NCBI RefSeq assembly: GCF_000827885.1
Contig: NZ_JTKH01000005.1
Coordinates: forward strand, 1 to 64,000
Direction of reading: 5' to 3'
Length of the DNA: 64,000 nucleotides
From: Vibrio renipiscarius
Lineage (GTDB): Bacteria > Pseudomonadota > Gammaproteobacteria > Enterobacterales > Vibrionaceae
Positions 7,197 to 17,275 of the stretch are shown one piece after another. Position 1 is the first letter of the stretch. Each line of letters begins with the position of its first letter. The position numbers were made by a program, and so were the translations under genes. Below the pieces are notes generated by a model that was not told the DNA's origin, did not search any database, and saw nothing but the letters and a program-made list of their open reading frames with translations.

Positions 7197-9398
7197 CTAG
7201 CTTAGATCTTGCGGTTCTATGTCTAGCGACCAACGCACCTTTTTGCTAATAGGAAGTAAATCAATCGCCGGTTTTGCGCTCATCAGTAATCGTTGCATTA
7301 GCGGCCGCGTTTGCGTTTGCAATAACAAGTGCCAACGATACTTACCGGCTTTTTTAGCCAATGGGGCCGGTGTCGGGCCTAGTACTTGGCAATATTCATC
7401 AAATAACGGATGCGCTTCCAGCGTGTAGCGTACTTGGCGTAAAAAATCTTCCACCAAATCACTGCTGTTGGCTTCTGCACGAAACAGCGTGAGATAAGTA
7501 AACGGAGGCAACATGGCCATCTTACGCTCTTGCAACGCCGTTTGGGCAAAATGATGATAACTGTGATTCAGCAATGCTTGCAGCAAAGTATGCTCAGGAT
7601 GGTGAGTCTGTAAAACCACTTCGCCTTGCTTACTTGCGCGCCCTGCACGCCCTGCCACCTGAATAAACAACTGCGCCAAACGTTCTGATGCTCGGAAGTC
7701 GCTGCTGTACAGCGAACCATCCACATCCAGTAAAGCAACCAGGGTGACATCAGGGAAATGGTGGCCTTTTGCCAGCATCTGCGTACCAATCAATATTTGG
7801 TATTCCCCCTTTCGTATCGCCAGTAATGCACTTTCTAAGCTGCCTTTACGACGCGTGCTATCGCGATCAATGCGAATCGTTTTGTAATCAGGGAATAACT
7901 GGCCGAGTTGCGCTTCTAACTGTTCTGTTCCCACCCCGACGGTGACTAAGTTGGTCGAGCCGCAACCTTGGCATTGATGAATGATAGGCTGTTGAGAACC
8001 ACAGTGATGGCAGCGAATTTCATTGCTGTATTGGTGGTAGGTATAGTAAGCATCGCAGCGTTTACATTCCGCAATCCAGCCGCACTCATGGCACATTAAG
8101 GCGGGAGAAAAACCACGGCGGTTTAAAAATAGCATCACCTGGTTGCCTGCCAACAAATGCTTGCGCATCTCAGCAATCAACGGCGCTGATAACCCGCACT
8201 CTAAATACAGCCCTTTCACATCCAATACTTTATTGATGGTGGGTTTGGCATTACCCGCGCGCTGGGTGAGTTCTAGGTGATGGTATTTGCCACTCAGTGC
8301 ATTATGAAGCGTTTCGAGTGCCGGTGTCGCCGAGCCCAAGACGATCGGAATTTGGTCTTTATTAGCGCGCATCACCGCCACATCACGTGCATGGTAGCGT
8401 AGGCTATCTTGTTGCTTGTACGAAGCATCATGCTCTTCATCAACGATAATAATGCCTAAGTCCGCAAAAGGCGTGAGCAATGCCGAGCGCGTACCAATCA
8501 CGATACCCGCCACTTTATCTCGTGCTGACAACCACGCATTTAAACGTTCGGTATCATTTAAACCGGAATGCACCACTTCAACAGGCACATTAAAGCGCTT
8601 GCGAAAACGGTTGATGGTTTGTGGGGTTAACCCAATCTCAGGCACCAAGACGAGCGCTTGTTTTCCCGCTTCCAATATTGGCTTAATCAAATTCAGATAA
8701 ACTTCGGTTTTGCCCGAGCCAGTAACACCTTCAAGTAAATAACAACCAAAGCCATCGGCGCTGTTCACCGTTGCGATCGCCACCGCCTGTTCTTGATTGA
8801 GTTTCGGCTTATCCACTTCCGCTTCAATATCACGCGGCCAAGGCTTGATCGTCGGTTTTTTCTCGATCGATTCTACCCAACCTTTTTCGTGCAATGTTTT
8901 TAGCACACTGCCGCCAATCTCTTGTTCAAGCAACTGCTGATGAGAAACCGCGCCATATTGTAAGGCTCGCATCGCTTGCTCTTGTTTAACCGCTCGGCCA
9001 AACCCTTGCATTAACTGGTTTTTACCCTGCTCAGTCAGTTGCCACTCAACCAACGACGAAAAATCAGCCGCTTTCCCTTTGCGTAACGCCGAGGGCATCG
9101 CATTGGCGAGCGTTTCGCCTAGTGGGTATTGATAAAACTGGCTACACCATTTTAGTAGCTGATAGAGAGGCTCAGGCCAAACCGGTTGCTGATCTAAGAT
9201 TTGCTTGATTGGCTTTAACTGGCTTTCACTGAAAGAGGAATGATTGGTCAGTTCCGTCACAATGCCAATCAAAGATTGGCGGCCAAAAGGTACCGATACT
9301 CGCCCACCAATAATCGGAAAGAGGTGATTTGGGATCAAGTAATCGAATTGCTTATCCAGTGGAACAGGCAAGGCCACTCGAGCAATAGTTGGGCGCAT
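7197..9398 (-). CDS. priA: Primosomal protein N' (replication restart helicase PriA)
   Basis: 733 residues, the length expected for PriA. An N-terminal fork-binding domain (ARVALPVPLDKQFDYLIP) is followed by the helicase core, with Walker A GVTGSGKT at about 224-231 and the DEEHD box. A zinc-binding insert carries eight cysteines in CxxC pairs (CHECGW, CKRCD, CHHCG, CQGCG), and helicase motif VI follows (QVAGRAGR). PriA reloads DnaB at collapsed forks. It diverges from rpmE and lies next to cytR as in other gammaproteobacteria. Confidence 0.97.
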   Translation of the reverse strand: MRPTIARVALPVPLDKQFDYLIPNHLFPIIGGRVSVPFGRQSLIGIVTELTNHSSFSESQLKPIKQILDQQPVWPEPLYQLLKWCSQFYQYPLGETLANAMPSALRKGKAADFSSLVEWQLTEQGKNQLMQGFGRAVKQEQAMRALQYGAVSHQQLLEQEIGGSVLKTLHEKGWVESIEKKPTIKPWPRDIEAEVDKPKLNQEQAVAIATVNSADGFGCYLLEGVTGSGKTEVYLNLIKPILEAGKQALVLVPEIGLTPQTINRFRKRFNVPVEVVHSGLNDTERLNAWLSARDKVAGIVIGTRSALLTPFADLGIIIVDEEHDASYKQQDSLRYHARDVAVMRANKDQIPIVLGSATPALETLHNALSGKYHHLELTQRAGNAKPTINKVLDVKGLYLECGLSAPLIAEMRKHLLAGNQVMLFLNRRGFSPALMCHECGWIAECKRCDAYYTYHQYSNEIRCHHCGSQQPIIHQCQGCGSTNLVTVGVGTEQLEAQLGQLFPDYKTIRIDRDSTRRKGSLESALLAIRKGEYQILIGTQMLAKGHHFPDVTLVALLDVDGSLYSSDFRASERLAQLFIQVAGRAGRASKQGEVVLQTHHPEHTLLQALLNHSYHHFAQTALQERKMAMLPPFTYLTLFRAEANSSDLVEDFLRQVRYTLEAHPLFDEYCQVLGPTPAPLAKKAGKYRWHLLLQTQTRPLMQRLLMSAKPAIDLLPISKKVRWSLDIEPQDLS

Positions 9399-9563
9399 AT
9401 AAGTTTGGCAGTATGAGTTAATAGGACACGGGAAACAGTCTAAAGCAAAACCCGCAACGATTCTATTTTAAGCCGACGGACCACCGACGCTGCGCAAATG
9501 CCAACGAGAGCGTTTCGTCGCTCACTGCTGGTGAAAAAAGTAGCGCCTTTTTGGGTAAATCAG

Positions 9564-9592
9564 TTGATCCTCAAACGAGGATTCATTACTAT
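9564..9592 (+). promoter_or_regulatory. Sigma-70-type promoter for rpmE
   Basis: TTGATC at 9564-9569 and TACTAT at 9587-9592 are separated by 17 bp, which is a good housekeeping promoter. It would give a 5' leader of about 115 nt before rpmE. Confidence 0.6.
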
Positions 9593-9599
9593 ACTGCGC

Positions 9600-9715
9600 C
9601 TTAGCACTATGGCTCGATGATTCATTCATCAAGCGGTAGCGCGAAATTTTTTATTAACTACGTGTGGTGTCCGGCTTAGATTCGGATAGCGACACGGCCT
9701 ATTTGAGGTTCTCCC
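9600..9715 (+). promoter_or_regulatory. Long rpmE leader, candidate L31 autoregulatory RNA
   Basis: The leader is unusually long for a 72-codon gene. It contains a GTGTCCG...GACAC pairing at about 9670-9695, just upstream of the GAGG ribosome site. Gammaproteobacterial L31 leaders are known as a class. Assignment of this one is inference, because I cannot run a covariance model. Confidence 0.35.
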
Positions 9716-9934
9716 ATGAAAACTGGTATCCACCCAGAATACAAAGCAGTAAGCGCTACTTGTTCTTGCGGTAACTCTTTTGAGTTCAACTCGACTCTAG
9801 CTAAAGATTCAATCCACCTAGACGTATGTGACAAATGTCACCCGTTCTACACTGGTAAGCAACGTATCGTTGATACTGGCGGCCGTGTTGATCGCTTCAA
9901 CAAGCGTTTCGGTGCTCTATCAAGCAAGAAGTAA
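9716..9934 (+). CDS. rpmE: Ribosomal protein L31, zinc-binding type
   Basis: 72 residues beginning [10 protein letters not shown]. The four zinc-ligand cysteines (C16, C18, C38, C41, in CSC and CDKC) mark the C+ paralogue, which binds zinc and bridges the ribosomal subunits. Under zinc limitation many bacteria swap it for a cysteine-free copy, which is not in this window. It is followed by its own terminator. Confidence 0.97.
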   Translation: MKTGIHPEYKAVSATCSCGNSFEFNSTLAKDSIHLDVCDKCHPFYTGKQRIVDTGGRVDRFNKRFGALSSKK

Positions 9935-9956
9935 TTTCTGCTTTGATAAAAAATTA

Positions 9957-9982
9957 AAAGGACGCTACGGCGTCCTTTTTTA
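9957..9982 (+). terminator. rpmE terminator
   Basis: A stem AAGGACGC/GCGTCCTT with a short TACG loop is followed by six T, about 20 bp past the rpmE stop. Confidence 0.9.
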
Positions 9983-10053
9983 TTGTCTTGATTTCCCACC
10001 AACACCTCCCAAACCTTCTCTTCTCACATACAAAAAAGAAAAATACCGCGCAT

Positions 10054-10086
10054 AAAAAAACCGCAGTATCAAACTGCGGCTTTTTA
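10054..10086 (-). terminator. metJ terminator
   Basis: A stem CCGCAG/CTGCGG is flanked by seven A on the left and five T on the right. On the minus strand it ends the metJ transcript, and it may also stop read-through from rpmE. Confidence 0.85.
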
Positions 10087-10138
10087 ATAATTGCTCATTG
10101 GATTGGTGCAAACTCCAACTAAAACGATATCACTATCG

Positions 10139-10456
10139 TTAGTCATCGAACGCTTCAAACTCGATGCCCATATTGGTCATCAACTGTTTGGCTTCAGTTG
10201 GAATATCATCCGGACGATCTTTTCTCAAATCTTCATCCGTTGGCAGTGGCTGACCAGTGTAAGCATGTAAAAATGCTTCACAAAGTAGTTCACTGTTCGT
10301 CGCATGGCGTAGGTTATTAATCTGACGGCGAGTGCGCTCATCGGTTAATACCTTCAATACTTTTAATGGAATTGAAACGGTAATTTTTTTTACTTGTTCG
10401 CTTTTCTTTCCATGTTCAGCATATGGACTTATGTATTCGCCATTCCAGTCTGCCAT
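10139..10456 (-). CDS. metJ: Methionine repressor MetJ
   Basis: 105 residues, the same length as E. coli MetJ and nearly collinear with it ([20 protein letters not shown]). It is a ribbon-helix-helix repressor. The beta strand [15 protein letters not shown] inserts into the major groove, and S-adenosylmethionine is the corepressor. It is divergent from metB, with four tandem 8-bp met boxes in between, so it represses metB and itself. This layout matches E. coli. Confidence 0.97.
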   Translation of the reverse strand: MADWNGEYISPYAEHGKKSEQVKKITVSIPLKVLKVLTDERTRRQINNLRHATNSELLCEAFLHAYTGQPLPTDEDLRKDRPDDIPTEAKQLMTNMGIEFEAFDD

Positions 10457-10530
10457 TACGCACCTTCATGTTGTGGTTAGATTTAAGTTTTACAAAGTGT
10501 AATTTTAGCGGCTTTTAAGGCTACAAGCAA

Positions 10531-10562
10531 AGACATTTGGACGTCTAGATGTCTTGACGGCT
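10531..10562. promoter_or_regulatory. MetJ operator: four tandem met boxes between metJ and metB
   Basis: Four consecutive 8-mers resemble the AGACGTCT consensus: AGACATTT, GGACGTCT, AGATGTCT and TGACGGCT. The two middle boxes differ from consensus by one base each. MetJ-SAM dimers bind such arrays cooperatively. The array lies about 75 bp from the metJ start and 138 bp from the metB start. Confidence 0.88.
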
Positions 10563-10699
10563 CAAAAAATGAGAAGTAAAGTAGAGTGAATGGATTGTGA
10601 ATACGTTGTATCAAATCGTCATTCGGCCGCCAATCAGGTCGAAAACAGGTAAAAACGCATTCGTACTGACAAGTTACTATTGTTCGGAAGGAAACACTT

Positions 10700-11866
10700 A
10701 TGAGCACCCGCAAGCCTGCTACCATTGCTGTTCGCACAGGCATTGAGTCCGACACTCAACATTATGCCGTCGTTCCACCTATTTACCTGTCAACCAATTA
10801 TGGCTTTCCCGCATTTGGTGAAGTTCCGAAATACGATTATACCCGTTCTGGCAATCCAAATCGCGGTTTATTAGAACAAACTTTATTCGAGCTTGAATCA
10901 GGTAAAGGGGCGGTAGTGACCAACTGTGGTACTTCCGCACTCAACTTGTGGGTGACGACTTTCCTTGGCCCAGACGATCTTATCGTGGCGCCGCATGATT
11001 GTTATGGCGGTACTTACCGCCTCTTTAACACTCGCGCTCAAAAAGGGGACTTCAACGTTCTGTTTGTCGATCAATCCGATCCCCAAGCGCTTGAAGCGGC
11101 CCTTGCCCAAAAGCCGAAATTATTGCTTATCGAAACCCCTTCCAACCCATTAGTGCGCGTCGTGGATATTCAACATGTCTGCCAACTTGCGCATCAAGTC
11201 GATACCTTGGTAGCCGTCGACAATACCTTTTTGACACCCGTGTACCAAAAGCCTTTAGACCTCGGCGCGGATTTTGTCATTCACTCGACGACAAAATTTA
11301 TTAATGGCCATTCGGATGTGATTGGCGGCGTCATCATTACCAAAACAGAGCAGCACGCCGAAGATTTAGCGTGGTGGGGAAACTGCATTGGCGCGACGGG
11401 GACACCGTTTGATAGCTACATGACCTTACGAGGCATCCGCACCTTGGGCGCTCGCATGAGAGCGCATGAAGAAGGGGCCAACGCGATTCTCGATTATCTA
11501 AACGGTCACGCTTTGGTTGAGCGCATTTATCACCCTAGCCTTCCCGACCACCCAGGCCACGACATTGCTTTGAAGCAGCAATCTGGCTTTGGCTCCATGT
11601 TGAGTTTTGAGTTTGGCGGCAGCTTTGACGAGCTAAAAACCTTTGTTGGGGCGTTAACGCTGTTCTCTCTCGCCGAATCATTAGGCGGAGTGGAAAGTTT
11701 GATTTGCCACCCTGCATCCATGACGCATCGTGCGATGGGAGACGTGGCGCTTGCCGAAGCGGGCGTATCGCAACAATTGCTGCGTTTATCGGTTGGTTTA
11801 GAAGACCCTCAAGATCTTATTGAAGATTTAGTACACGCCTTTAATGTTGTTTTGGAGAGCCGTTAA
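10700..11866 (+). CDS. metB: Cystathionine gamma-synthase
   Basis: A 388-residue PLP enzyme of transsulfuration that condenses O-succinylhomoserine with cysteine. The PLP lysine is in the motif IHSTTKFINGHSDVIGG at about residue 198. The cofactor-binding YDYTRSGNPNR and the late SLGGVESL motif are typical of the Cys/Met metabolism family. A GGAAGG ribosome site precedes the ATG. The stop overlaps the metL start by one base. It is controlled by the met boxes upstream. Confidence 0.95.
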   Translation: MSTRKPATIAVRTGIESDTQHYAVVPPIYLSTNYGFPAFGEVPKYDYTRSGNPNRGLLEQTLFELESGKGAVVTNCGTSALNLWVTTFLGPDDLIVAPHDCYGGTYRLFNTRAQKGDFNVLFVDQSDPQALEAALAQKPKLLLIETPSNPLVRVVDIQHVCQLAHQVDTLVAVDNTFLTPVYQKPLDLGADFVIHSTTKFINGHSDVIGGVIITKTEQHAEDLAWWGNCIGATGTPFDSYMTLRGIRTLGARMRAHEEGANAILDYLNGHALVERIYHPSLPDHPGHDIALKQQSGFGSMLSFEFGGSFDELKTFVGALTLFSLAESLGGVESLICHPASMTHRAMGDVALAEAGVSQQLLRLSVGLEDPQDLIEDLVHAFNVVLESR

Positions 11867-14277
11867 TGAGTGTTGAACGCCAATTACATAAATTTGGTGG
11901 CAGTAGCCTAGCAGATCCCGAATGCTATCAACGTGTGGTGAATATCTTAAAAGAATACTCCAGTGCTGATGATTTAGTCGTCGTCTCTGCCGCGGGGAAA
12001 ACCACCAACCACCTCATTGCGTTTTTAGAAGGCTTAAACAAAGATGGCCGTCTTGCGCATGAGGAACTGCAACAGCTAAAACAATTTCAAGCGCATTTAA
12101 TCAGTGCTTTGATCGAAGGTGATGAACAGGTTCGTTTGCACACTCTCCTAAATCACGAAATCAGCATGCTGGGTGAACTCGTCGCGCCATTAACCGAAGC
12201 GCAGCAAGCGGCGGTATTGGGGCATGGCGAGAGTTGGTCATCGCGTTTGCTTTCTGCTTTGCTCAATCAACACAAAATTCCAGCCAAAGCACAAGATGCG
12301 CGCGCCTTTTTACGGGCAGAAGCGGGAACGCAACCCGAAGTGGATCGCGGCGCTTCCTATCCATTATTAAAAGAGGTACTGGCCCAACACGCTCACCATC
12401 GTGTGGTCATCACCGGATTTATGGCGCAAGACCACAAAGGCGATACCGTCCTACTTGGTCGTAATGGCTCTGACTATTCGGCAACCGTGATTGGCGCTTT
12501 GGCGCAAGTCTCTCGCGTCACCATTTGGAGCGATGTCGCTGGGGTATACAGTGCGGATCCACGATTAGTTGCCGATGCCTGCTTACTGCCACTATTGCGT
12601 TTAGATGAAGCCAGTGAATTAGCTCGCCTCGCCGCGCCCGTTCTACACAGCAGAACCTTACAGCCGGTCGCTCAAAGTACCATGGATTGCCATTTGCGTT
12701 GCAGCTATCAACCGGAATCCGGTTCAACACGCATTGAACGCGTCCTCGCTTCAGGCCGTGGGGCTAAGATCATCTCTTCGCTCGATGAAGTCATGCTGAT
12801 CCAACTCAATTTTGCTTCTGGCCACGATTTTAAGCGCTTATATCAAGAAACCTTAGCCAATCTAAAGCGCGCTCAACTCGAACCTTTGGCGTTTGAAGCT
12901 CAAGACGATCAACACAGCTTACATTTAGCGTACACCGCCGAAATTGCCGGAGGCGCACTACGCCACTTACAAGATATTGCCACCGAAGCGGAAATCAAAC
13001 TCAAAGAAGGTTTTTCGATGGTCGCGGCGGTCGGTGCGGGCGTGACCAAAAATGCCAATCACTGTTACGGCTTCTATCAACAACTTAAAAATTCCCCTGT
13101 CGAGTTCATTAGCGAGTCTCAATCAGGGCTCAGTTTAGTCGCCATTTTGCGCAAAACAAAAACCGAAATCCTCGTACAAGGCATTCATACTCAACTCTTC
13201 CAAGCGCAAAAACGCGTTGCGATTGCGTTATGTGGCAAAGGCAACATTGGTAGCCGTTGGCTCGATTTGTTTGCCGAGCAAAAAAGTGAACTCGAAAAAC
13301 GCCGCGGTATGAACTTCGAACTCGTCGCGGTCATTGATAGCAAAACCTATTGGTTCAACTCACAAGGCATTGATGCGTCCTTGGTGAATCAAAACTTCGA
13401 GACGGAAGCGATTCCTTATCGTGCCAATGAATGGATCACGCAACTTGGTGCCATACAAGGATTTGATGATGCGGTGGTATTGGATGTCACCGCCAGCCAA
13501 GAATTGGCAGAATGTTATGTCGATATCGCAGAGCAAGGCATGCACCTTATCTCAGCCAACAAAGTCGCCGGTTCATCCTCTAGCGAGTACTACCATCAGG
13601 TGCAAGATGCCTTCGCAAAAATCAATCGCCACTGGCTATACAATGCCACGGTGGGCGCAGGATTACCGATTAACCATACCGTTCGAGATTTACGTGAGAG
13701 TGGGGATGAAATTGTCGCCCTATCCGGCATCTTCTCTGGCACGCTCTCGTGGTTATTTCAGCAATACGATGGCCAAGTTCCCTTTGCCGATTTGGTTGAT
13801 TTAGCCTGGCAACAAGGTTTAACAGAGCCGGATCCTCGTCATGACCTCGACGGCTCTGATGTAATGCGAAAATTGGTTATTCTGGCGCGTGAATCCGGCT
13901 TAAGCATTGAACCTGAAGCGGTCAAAGTCGAAAGTTTGGTGCCTGAGGAATTAGCCCATCTGCCGCTGGATGACTTTCTGGATAATGGCCAATTACTGAG
14001 TGAGCGTCTTGCTGAACGCCTGCAGAAAGCACAACGAGAAGACAAAGTGCTGCGTTATGTCGCTCGCTTAGAAAAAAATGGCAAAGCCACGGTCAGTGTG
14101 GAAGCGCTGGCTAAAGAGCACGCCTTGGCGAACCTCCTGCCGTGTGACAATATTTTTGCCATTGAGAGCAAATGGTACAAAGACAACCCATTGGTTATCC
14201 GTGGACCGGGCGCAGGACGAGAAGTGACTGCGGGGGCGATTCAATCGGATTTGAATTTGTTGTCGAGTCAGCTGTAG
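11866..14277 (+). CDS. metL: Bifunctional aspartokinase II / homoserine dehydrogenase II
   Basis: 803 residues, close to E. coli MetL. The N-terminal kinase domain opens with the KFGGSSLAD signature. A middle regulatory segment follows, and the homoserine dehydrogenase half starts near residue 450 with a Rossmann motif (VAIALCGKGNIGSRWLDLF) and contains NATVGAGLPI. It catalyses the first and third steps from aspartate to homoserine. Coupled to metB by a one-base overlap, it is the methionine-repressible isoform. Confidence 0.96.
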   Translation: MSVERQLHKFGGSSLADPECYQRVVNILKEYSSADDLVVVSAAGKTTNHLIAFLEGLNKDGRLAHEELQQLKQFQAHLISALIEGDEQVRLHTLLNHEISMLGELVAPLTEAQQAAVLGHGESWSSRLLSALLNQHKIPAKAQDARAFLRAEAGTQPEVDRGASYPLLKEVLAQHAHHRVVITGFMAQDHKGDTVLLGRNGSDYSATVIGALAQVSRVTIWSDVAGVYSADPRLVADACLLPLLRLDEASELARLAAPVLHSRTLQPVAQSTMDCHLRCSYQPESGSTRIERVLASGRGAKIISSLDEVMLIQLNFASGHDFKRLYQETLANLKRAQLEPLAFEAQDDQHSLHLAYTAEIAGGALRHLQDIATEAEIKLKEGFSMVAAVGAGVTKNANHCYGFYQQLKNSPVEFISESQSGLSLVAILRKTKTEILVQGIHTQLFQAQKRVAIALCGKGNIGSRWLDLFAEQKSELEKRRGMNFELVAVIDSKTYWFNSQGIDASLVNQNFETEAIPYRANEWITQLGAIQGFDDAVVLDVTASQELAECYVDIAEQGMHLISANKVAGSSSSEYYHQVQDAFAKINRHWLYNATVGAGLPINHTVRDLRESGDEIVALSGIFSGTLSWLFQQYDGQVPFADLVDLAWQQGLTEPDPRHDLDGSDVMRKLVILARESGLSIEPEAVKVESLVPEELAHLPLDDFLDNGQLLSERLAERLQKAQREDKVLRYVARLEKNGKATVSVEALAKEHALANLLPCDNIFAIESKWYKDNPLVIRGPGAGREVTAGAIQSDLNLLSSQL

Positions 14278-14518
14278 TCATAATTTGGCTCTAGCTCACC
14301 GACGACCATCTCACACGAGCCACACGCCTATCGGCTCTAGTAGTCAATCGCAGCCAGTAGTGCCAATAAGGCACTTGAAATGAGCCTTAGAATAATCAGC
14401 AGCAATGGACGAGTGCTCTATCGTGCTCGTCCAAACCACTTGAATATGACTCATTATTAAGTTGAAAAAAATTCATGTTCGGTTTGTTGACATTAACTTC
14501 TATACAATTCATTGTGGT
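14278..14518. other. metL-metF spacer with hairpins
   Basis: No gene is seen. Two hairpins occur: AGTGCC/GGCACT at 14359-14375 and TGGACGAG/CTCGTCCA at 14406-14433. Either could help end the metBL transcript, though neither has a T-run. A TTGACA hexamer at 14487-14492 is the likely -35 of the metF promoter. Confidence 0.45.
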
Positions 14519-14542
14519 AGACATATAGACGGCCAAACGTCG
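14519..14542. promoter_or_regulatory. MetJ operator upstream of metF
   Basis: Three consecutive 8-mers, AGACATAT, AGACGGCC and AAACGTCG, resemble met boxes. They lie just downstream of the TTGACA hexamer and 50 bp before the metF start, where bound repressor would overlap the promoter. Confidence 0.7.
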
Positions 14543-14559
14543 GTAATGGAATAATTTAA

Positions 14560-15483
<924 letters not shown>

Positions 15484-15499
15484 TGAGGACACGAGAGAT

Positions 15500-15528
15500 A
15501 AAAAAAGCAGCCATTCGGCTGCTTTTTC
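15500..15528 (+). terminator. metF terminator (possibly bidirectional with zapB)
   Basis: A stem AAGCAGCC/GGCTGCTT with an ATTC loop is flanked by A-runs and five T, between the convergent metF and zapB. Confidence 0.88.
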
Positions 15529-15565
15529 AATTCGGTATTCAAAGAGCTAAAACTCAATGAAATCG

Positions 15566-15808
15566 TTACTCTACTTCGTCCATTTTGCCAAGTAGGTTAC
15601 GGATACGGTCTTGCCATGCAGAGTGCTCTTGGTTCATAGCAACGGCTTTTTGCTCAAGATCTTCACGGATCGCGCGTTGCTCGTTTGCTTCTGAAACTAG
15701 CTGCTCTTTCTCTTCTTTAAGCTCTTCCACTTCCATCTGAAGAAGTGAAATTGTATCTACTGCAGTTTGAATTTTTGCTTCTAGTTGTTCTAGTACTTCA
15801 AAAGACAT
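15566..15808 (-). CDS. zapB: Cell division protein ZapB
   Basis: An 80-residue protein that is almost entirely coiled coil (LEQLEAKIQTAVDTISLLQ, then heptads rich in Glu/Gln). This is the hallmark of ZapB, which bridges ZapA-FtsZ to MatP and thickens the Z-ring. Its position beside glpX is the usual gammaproteobacterial context. A clear purine-rich ribosome site (AGG) precedes the ATG. Confidence 0.9.
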   Translation of the reverse strand: MSFEVLEQLEAKIQTAVDTISLLQMEVEELKEEKEQLVSEANEQRAIREDLEQKAVAMNQEHSAWQDRIRNLLGKMDEVE

Positions 15809-16119
15809 CTTAGCCTACCTTTGTTTGTTCGATTGAGGTGAAGCTTGCTTCACGTATTGCCTTCATTCTACTCAGCACTGGATGGATAAACACGCGCTAT
15901 ATTTGATATTTTGCGTTACTTGCTTAAAAGTTAGCCAGTTATTGACATTTACCTAACGTTAACCGCCCAGTCACTCAAGTTCCCCTGCTATAGCACTACT
16001 TTACAGCGCTTTATTGATCAACTTCAATCTCAACAAAGCAAAAAAGCAAACGTTTACTATTCGTTGTGATAAAATCGCGAAAAATTTTTCTTCCTTTCCT
16101 GCTACTAATTGGAGTCATC
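15809..16119. other. zapB-glpX divergent intergenic region
   Basis: About 310 bp with no gene. A near-perfect palindrome, GTGAAGC-TT-GCTTCAC, lies at 15839-15854 close to the zapB start and could be an operator or an mRNA hairpin. The rest is AT-rich and must hold both promoters, but I cannot name boxes with confidence. Confidence 0.4.
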
Positions 16120-17127
16120 ATGAAACGCGATTTAGCAATGGCATTTTCCCGAGTTACTGAAGGCGCAGCACTCGCTGGCTACAAATGGCTTGGCCGTGGC
16201 GATAAAAATGCCGCAGACGGTGCTGCTGTAGAAGTAATGCGCATCCTACTCAACAAAACTGAGATTAGTGGTGAAATCGTTATTGGTGAAGGCGAGATTG
16301 ATGATGCGCCAATGCTGTACATTGGTGAGCAAGTCGGTGTGGGTGGCGATGCAGTCGACATCGCAGTTGACCCAATTGAAGGCACTCGTATGACCGCGAT
16401 GGGCCAGTCTAACGCACTCGCAGTGCTTGCCGCAGGCGAAAAAGGCAGCTTCCTAAAAGCCCCTGATATGTACATGGAAAAATTGGTGGTTGGCCCTGGT
16501 GCGAAAGGTTGTATTGACCTAAACAAACCACTAAAGGAAAACCTAGAGAACATTGCTAAGGCCCTGAATAAACCACTTGATACGCTAGTGGTGACAACAC
16601 TCGCCAAACCTCGCCACGATGGCGTGATTGCTGAAATGCAAGCGATGGGCGTGCGCGTATTTGCCGTGCCAGATGGTGATGTAGCTGCCTCTATCCTGAC
16701 TTGCATGCCCGATAGCGAAGTGGATGCGATGTACTGCATTGGCGGCGCGCCAGAAGGCGTGGTGTCTGCTGCCGTTATTCGCGCACTCGACGGCGACATG
16801 AACGGCCGTTTGCTGGCGCGTCATGACGTGAAAGGCGATACCGAAGAGAACCGTATTTACGGCGCGGCAGAGCTTGCTCGCTGTAAAGAGATGGGCGTGG
16901 AAGCGGGCATCGTATTGAAGATGGAAGACATGGCGCGCAGCGACAATGTTATTTTTGCTGCGACCGGTATTACTAAAGGCGATCTGCTTGAAGGTATCTC
17001 TCGCCAAGGCAACATCGCGACCACCGAAACTCTGCTGATCCGCGGCCGCTGCCGTACGATTCGTCGCATTAAATCGACGCACTACCTAGAGCGTAAAGAT
17101 CCTGAAGTACGCGATATCATTTTATAA
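16120..17127 (+). CDS. glpX: Fructose-1,6-bisphosphatase class II
   Basis: 335 residues from the ATG at 16120 (MKRDLAMAFSRVTEGAAL), chosen over an upstream in-frame start because GGAG sits six bases before it and the length then matches E. coli GlpX. Metal- and phosphate-binding motifs are visible: IVIGEGEIDDAPML and AVDPIEGTRMTA. It dephosphorylates fructose-1,6-bisphosphate in gluconeogenesis and is lithium-sensitive. Here it stands alone rather than in a glpFK operon. Confidence 0.95.
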   Translation: MKRDLAMAFSRVTEGAALAGYKWLGRGDKNAADGAAVEVMRILLNKTEISGEIVIGEGEIDDAPMLYIGEQVGVGGDAVDIAVDPIEGTRMTAMGQSNALAVLAAGEKGSFLKAPDMYMEKLVVGPGAKGCIDLNKPLKENLENIAKALNKPLDTLVVTTLAKPRHDGVIAEMQAMGVRVFAVPDGDVAASILTCMPDSEVDAMYCIGGAPEGVVSAAVIRALDGDMNGRLLARHDVKGDTEENRIYGAAELARCKEMGVEAGIVLKMEDMARSDNVIFAATGITKGDLLEGISRQGNIATTETLLIRGRCRTIRRIKSTHYLERKDPEVRDIIL

Positions 17128-17150
17128 TCGACTCTCGATGACAAAATAAA

Positions 17151-17177
17151 AAGGATGGCTTTGAGCCATCCTTTTTT
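17151..17177. terminator. Bidirectional terminator between glpX and the GGDEF gene
   Basis: A stem AAGGATGGCT/AGCCATCCTT with a TTGAG-type loop, preceded by A-rich sequence and followed by T6. Confidence 0.88.
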
Positions 17178-17275
17178 GTTCTTTTTGATAGGCAGCCTAT
17201 CTCGACAATCTAGCGCAGCGACACTAATCGCCGAAACTAATCAGCAAAACTAATCACCGGGCCTAACCGCTGGCA

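Noticed and set aside
16179..17082. Long antisense open frames opposite glpX
   Set aside because: They have no ribosome sites or known motifs and arise from codon bias of the highly conserved glpX gene.
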